A stretch of DNA of 52,500 bases, taken from positions 590,001 to 642,500 of the forward strand of contig NC_090153.1 of the NCBI RefSeq assembly GCF_017916325.1, read 5' to 3'. Under the pieces are notes generated by a model. It saw nothing but the letters and a program-made list of their open reading frames with translations, had not been told where the DNA came from and ran no database searches. The DNA is from Leishmania martiniquensis. Taxonomy: Eukaryota > Euglenozoa > Kinetoplastea > Trypanosomatida > Trypanosomatidae. The position numbers and the translations under genes are program-made. Shown piece after piece: positions 52,001 to 52,500 of the stretch; position 1 is the stretch's first letter; each line of letters begins with the position of its first letter.

Positions 52001-52500
52001 GCTGACCTCTGAGGCGCGAGAAGAGAGCTTGGCTTTGGCTGCTCGTCGCCCTTCTGCCGCCGGGCTATCTGCCGAAGAAGCGCTCGTGATGCTGTTGCGC
52101 GATTGTGGTCGCTTCTGCTGGGTGCAGGAGGATGGCACAAAGGTGCGGACGTACGCAGCCTCCAGCGCGCTGGACGACCACTTTCACGCGTCGCTCTCTC
52201 TGCTATACGGCTTCAGCTCCGCACGTGTGTGGGCGCCGCTGCCGGAACTGCTGGATCGCGCGTCGGAGCATGTGCGCATTTTCTTCGCGCATTCACGAAC
52301 GCCCCCTTTCGCGTCACCGAACACGGTGGGGCTGATCGGCATGCTGCGCCAAGCGCCGCCCGAAGAGCTCAAAGCGTTCATCACGCGACATTCGCAATGG
52401 TTGGAAGTGAAGGAGACAAACGGCGGCGAGGCGGGCGACAAGGCGGCCACCCAATTGCACGTGCGCAGGCGTGCGGCACTCATTTCCTTCGGAGGTGAGA
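49044..52500 (+). CDS. Large modular protein, probably mitochondrial, incomplete at window end
   Basis: The frame is open from 48945 to the window end without a stop, giving 1152 codons from the first ATG (49044); the C-terminus is missing. ATGs at 49080 and 49476 are alternative starts. The first 130 residues (MGPLGSSFARACMHTRQGIR...) are rich in Arg, Ala, Ser and Cys and nearly free of acids, like a mitochondrial presequence, followed by an acidic patch (EGAEEDEDDYLQAYEE). The rest holds degenerate hydrophobic modules separated by low-complexity linkers. Examples are DQAWWPLIARLLPEDG at about 368, AEWLALHTAMAEERGW at about 619, DTWPWWARLLCVLPFD at about 871 and NTVGLIGMLRQAPPEE at about 1093. 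Several are followed by a Pro-x(6-12)-hydrophobic helix. I do not recognise the family. Kinetoplastid mitochondrial RNA-processing proteins of this size with cryptic repeats exist, so that is one guess only. Confidence 0.8.
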   Translation, partial: MGPLGSSFARACMHTRQGIRKRALKDRCALGCRGGHSSAGIWGGCFHAEPAATTAARAPSCSAFCGFPTCPAPVRCALRLSSPYSHPFVSARAYAKSSQLPSVASGATDCTACAVRTYSAQACTHLEGAEEDEDDYLQAYEELLMQTGAHVEADGTSQPGDPEAEGMDHISEEAGADVDAAFPPSERPASVLSPADTLVEETLAALPANGSVVLLTDLTSSLDVEAISTLFGSVLSFLQLYPHCFTCTQNAKTSRWQVARSRSSIAPLDAVAAAAVAPTRSPAVDGSSQDGKATLESLDVVAMVLDEELMRVRGTRCTSKTGTRVAEAVPSVAKRPRCHLTPVAAPYPPVPSSAVYGADKAAPLTATDQAWWPLIARLLPEDGTPLSISVLRASLPESIVQELRARQVGLARFFKQSYATASRDVALTADATALVRVTVPGTKSAAAASVSLWSPTHQYPSTPKGKEPLVMAFSSALSDCEGGSYVPPPADYDTSHDAEPWLVTIPLDEGECTAPEGEPTESAYAEEAALPQSVDAAAALEAATGLQQVLYSGLGGAEGPSSAKGQGVGLQPHDLDLERLRDAPAPPKAPAKGGPSTATQLPGPAAPLRKARPPRPSTPAEWLALHTAMAEERGWITPMQMLDYLVECVPTFYIPVDELRPSDAILKLVGARTSIQTLVCRVYVYFIERSEDKMQVRLAPTVEHAQRGAANVHYAAFNPETMTEQEQRGADGKRDAVSAPADAGNGTSPTPGDSQRSVAHDAARGGGAVLQASEATKAFPVMRIQRPIKSEHCLHSLRAAVGNSKGAALPVTSPTAMRRSSLGEGAGVSASAGKSCPPTILKGNSGVIALSSVPTNEIGYPFLSLATQPADTWPWWARLLCVLPFDTYVPLDHLCIHYCPDLTPANVHLAWKATEASSPPTAPTDKTCTPIPLALLRAPTTSRKVRLRPFWLSPGCTAELEGKMVPAGLVKQLRPAWVPVSRVIAKLTSEAREESLALAARRPSAAGLSAEEALVMLLRDCGRFCWVQEDGTKVRTYAASSALDDHFHASLSLLYGFSSARVWAPLPELLDRASEHVRIFFAHSRTPPFASPNTVGLIGMLRQAPPEELKAFITRHSQWLEVKETNGGEAGDKAATQLHVRRRAALISFGGE

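Noticed and set aside
1..52500. CRISPR arrays, insertion sequences, rRNA genes, intact tRNA genes
   Set aside because: None was seen. The sequence is eukaryotic in character, and the only tRNA-like match is degenerate.

Overview
The window looks like nuclear DNA of a Leishmania-type trypanosomatid; the species cannot be fixed from the sequence. Every convincing gene lies on the + strand, as in a polycistronic transcription unit. No cis-intron is apparent. The spacers are long, pyrimidine-rich and full of GT/CA runs. Most coding regions open shortly after a polypyrimidine tract and an AG, the usual layout of a spliced-leader trans-splicing site. Coding sequences are GC-rich at third positions, and the proteins carry long Ala/Ser/Gly/Gln low-complexity stretches typical of Leishmania.
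Layout, left to right: (1) 465-3524, a large basic low-complexity protein of unknown function. (2) 5502-8120, a Pumilio/PUF RNA-binding protein with eight repeats and a Gln-rich tail. (3) 8121-19062, a 10.9 kb stretch with no convincing gene, carrying a retroposon-like repeat near 13 kb. (4) 19063-22419, a large J-domain protein. (5) A spacer holding one copy of a 425 bp repeat. (6) 24210-24911, a probably myristoylated EF-hand protein. (7) A 5.4 kb gene-free spacer. (8) 30305-36346, a giant nucleotidyltransferase of the poly(A)-polymerase/OAS1 type. (9) A spacer holding the inverted second copy of the 425 bp repeat. (10) 38813-41548, a WDR60/DYNC2I1-like dynein-2 intermediate chain. (11) 42305-43351, a TraB-like, probably mitochondrial protein. 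(12) 44770-45684, a short NDUFS1/NuoG-type iron-sulfur subunit. (13) A spacer with a second retroposon-like repeat abutting a degenerate tRNA-like sequence. (14) 47411-47965, a DPH4/DNAJC24-like diphthamide co-chaperone. (15) 49044 to the window end, an incomplete large protein with a presequence-like N-terminus and degenerate repeated modules.
The genes do not form a single pathway, which is normal for such units. Two themes recur. One is RNA handling: the PUF protein, the nucleotidyltransferase, and interspersed repeats that resemble SIDER retroposons, known in Leishmania as 3'UTR elements affecting mRNA turnover. The other is mitochondrial function: the iron-sulfur subunit, the TraB-like protein and the last protein. 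The most interesting points are the complete human-PUM-like recognition code of the PUF protein together with near-consensus UGUA sites in the two repeats; the near-identical inverted 425 bp repeats 14 kb apart; and the modular protein at the right end.
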